Positions 63,812 through 64,000 of a DNA stretch of 64,000 nt are shown piece by piece. The stretch covers positions 32,310,996 through 32,374,995 of the forward strand of contig CM068313.1 in the NCBI GenBank assembly GCA_034766995.1. Reading direction: 5' to 3'. The translations under genes were made by a program, and so were the position numbers. The notes under the pieces were generated by a model that searched no databases, was not told where the DNA came from, and saw only the letters and a list, made by a program, of their open reading frames with translations. Source of the DNA: Acanthacorydalis orientalis (Eukaryota > Arthropoda > Insecta > Megaloptera > Corydalidae). Within the stretch, counting starts at the first letter, position 1, and every line of letters starts with the position of its first letter.

Positions 63812-64000
63812 AGATGCCCCACATGGGTATTTCGTAAACTTGTATACAGATATTCAAATTAATAAAAATGTTCGTTTTGTTCATTTGCATCATTATAATA
63901 TTTAAATAATTTCTATTATTATAAATTGTTATTATAAGATGACCTTTTCAGCAATGATTATAAATGTATCAAACACTTTGTATTTATTTAATGAAATATT

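Larger units (their letters stand above)
61442..64000. other. AT-rich DNA without recognised genes
   Basis: Four large (TA)n arrays and otherwise featureless AT-rich sequence. Confidence 0.65.

Overview
The window is extremely AT-rich eukaryotic DNA. It is littered with dozens of (TA)n microsatellites, has almost no long open reading frames, and carries decayed DNA transposons. Two different mariner lineages, short hAT-type elements and a split gene with small exons and a multi-kilobase intron point to an animal, most likely an insect or other arthropod. This is inferred from composition and transposon families; I cannot name the species. I see no prokaryotic features, CRISPR, rRNA or tRNA.

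The only well-supported host gene is on the minus strand. Two exons (46819-46889 and 43637-43784) have good splice sites, each has only one open frame, and the two frames join exactly in phase. They encode 72 residues of a Ser/Pro/Thr-rich protein segment I do not recognise. The roughly 3-kb intron holds a mellifera-type mariner (44038-45320) in the same orientation, with few inactivating lesions.

Layout: 1-5 kb is AT-rich DNA with an 8-bp-TSD hAT-type MITE (2542-2877). 5-6.4 kb has a GC-richer, stop-free minus-strand segment and a second hAT-like remnant. 12.7-13.9 kb is a decayed Hsmar1/cecropia-type mariner sitting inside a (TA)n array. 15.3-15.9 kb is a cluster of hairpins and inverted repeats. 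31.1-31.5 kb is the second copy of the MITE. 34.6-35.35 kb is a GC-richer pocket that could hold minus-strand exons. 43.6-46.9 kb is the split gene. The rest is intergenic or intronic AT-rich sequence with microsatellites and a few GC-richer pockets (22.0, 24.3-24.7, 28.6, 53.3-53.6, 59.8-60.0 and 61.1-61.4 kb).

Most apparent ORFs here encode Tyr-Ile repeats read through (TA)n and are not genes. No operons or pathways can be inferred. Splice-based calls would need RNA or homology data to confirm.
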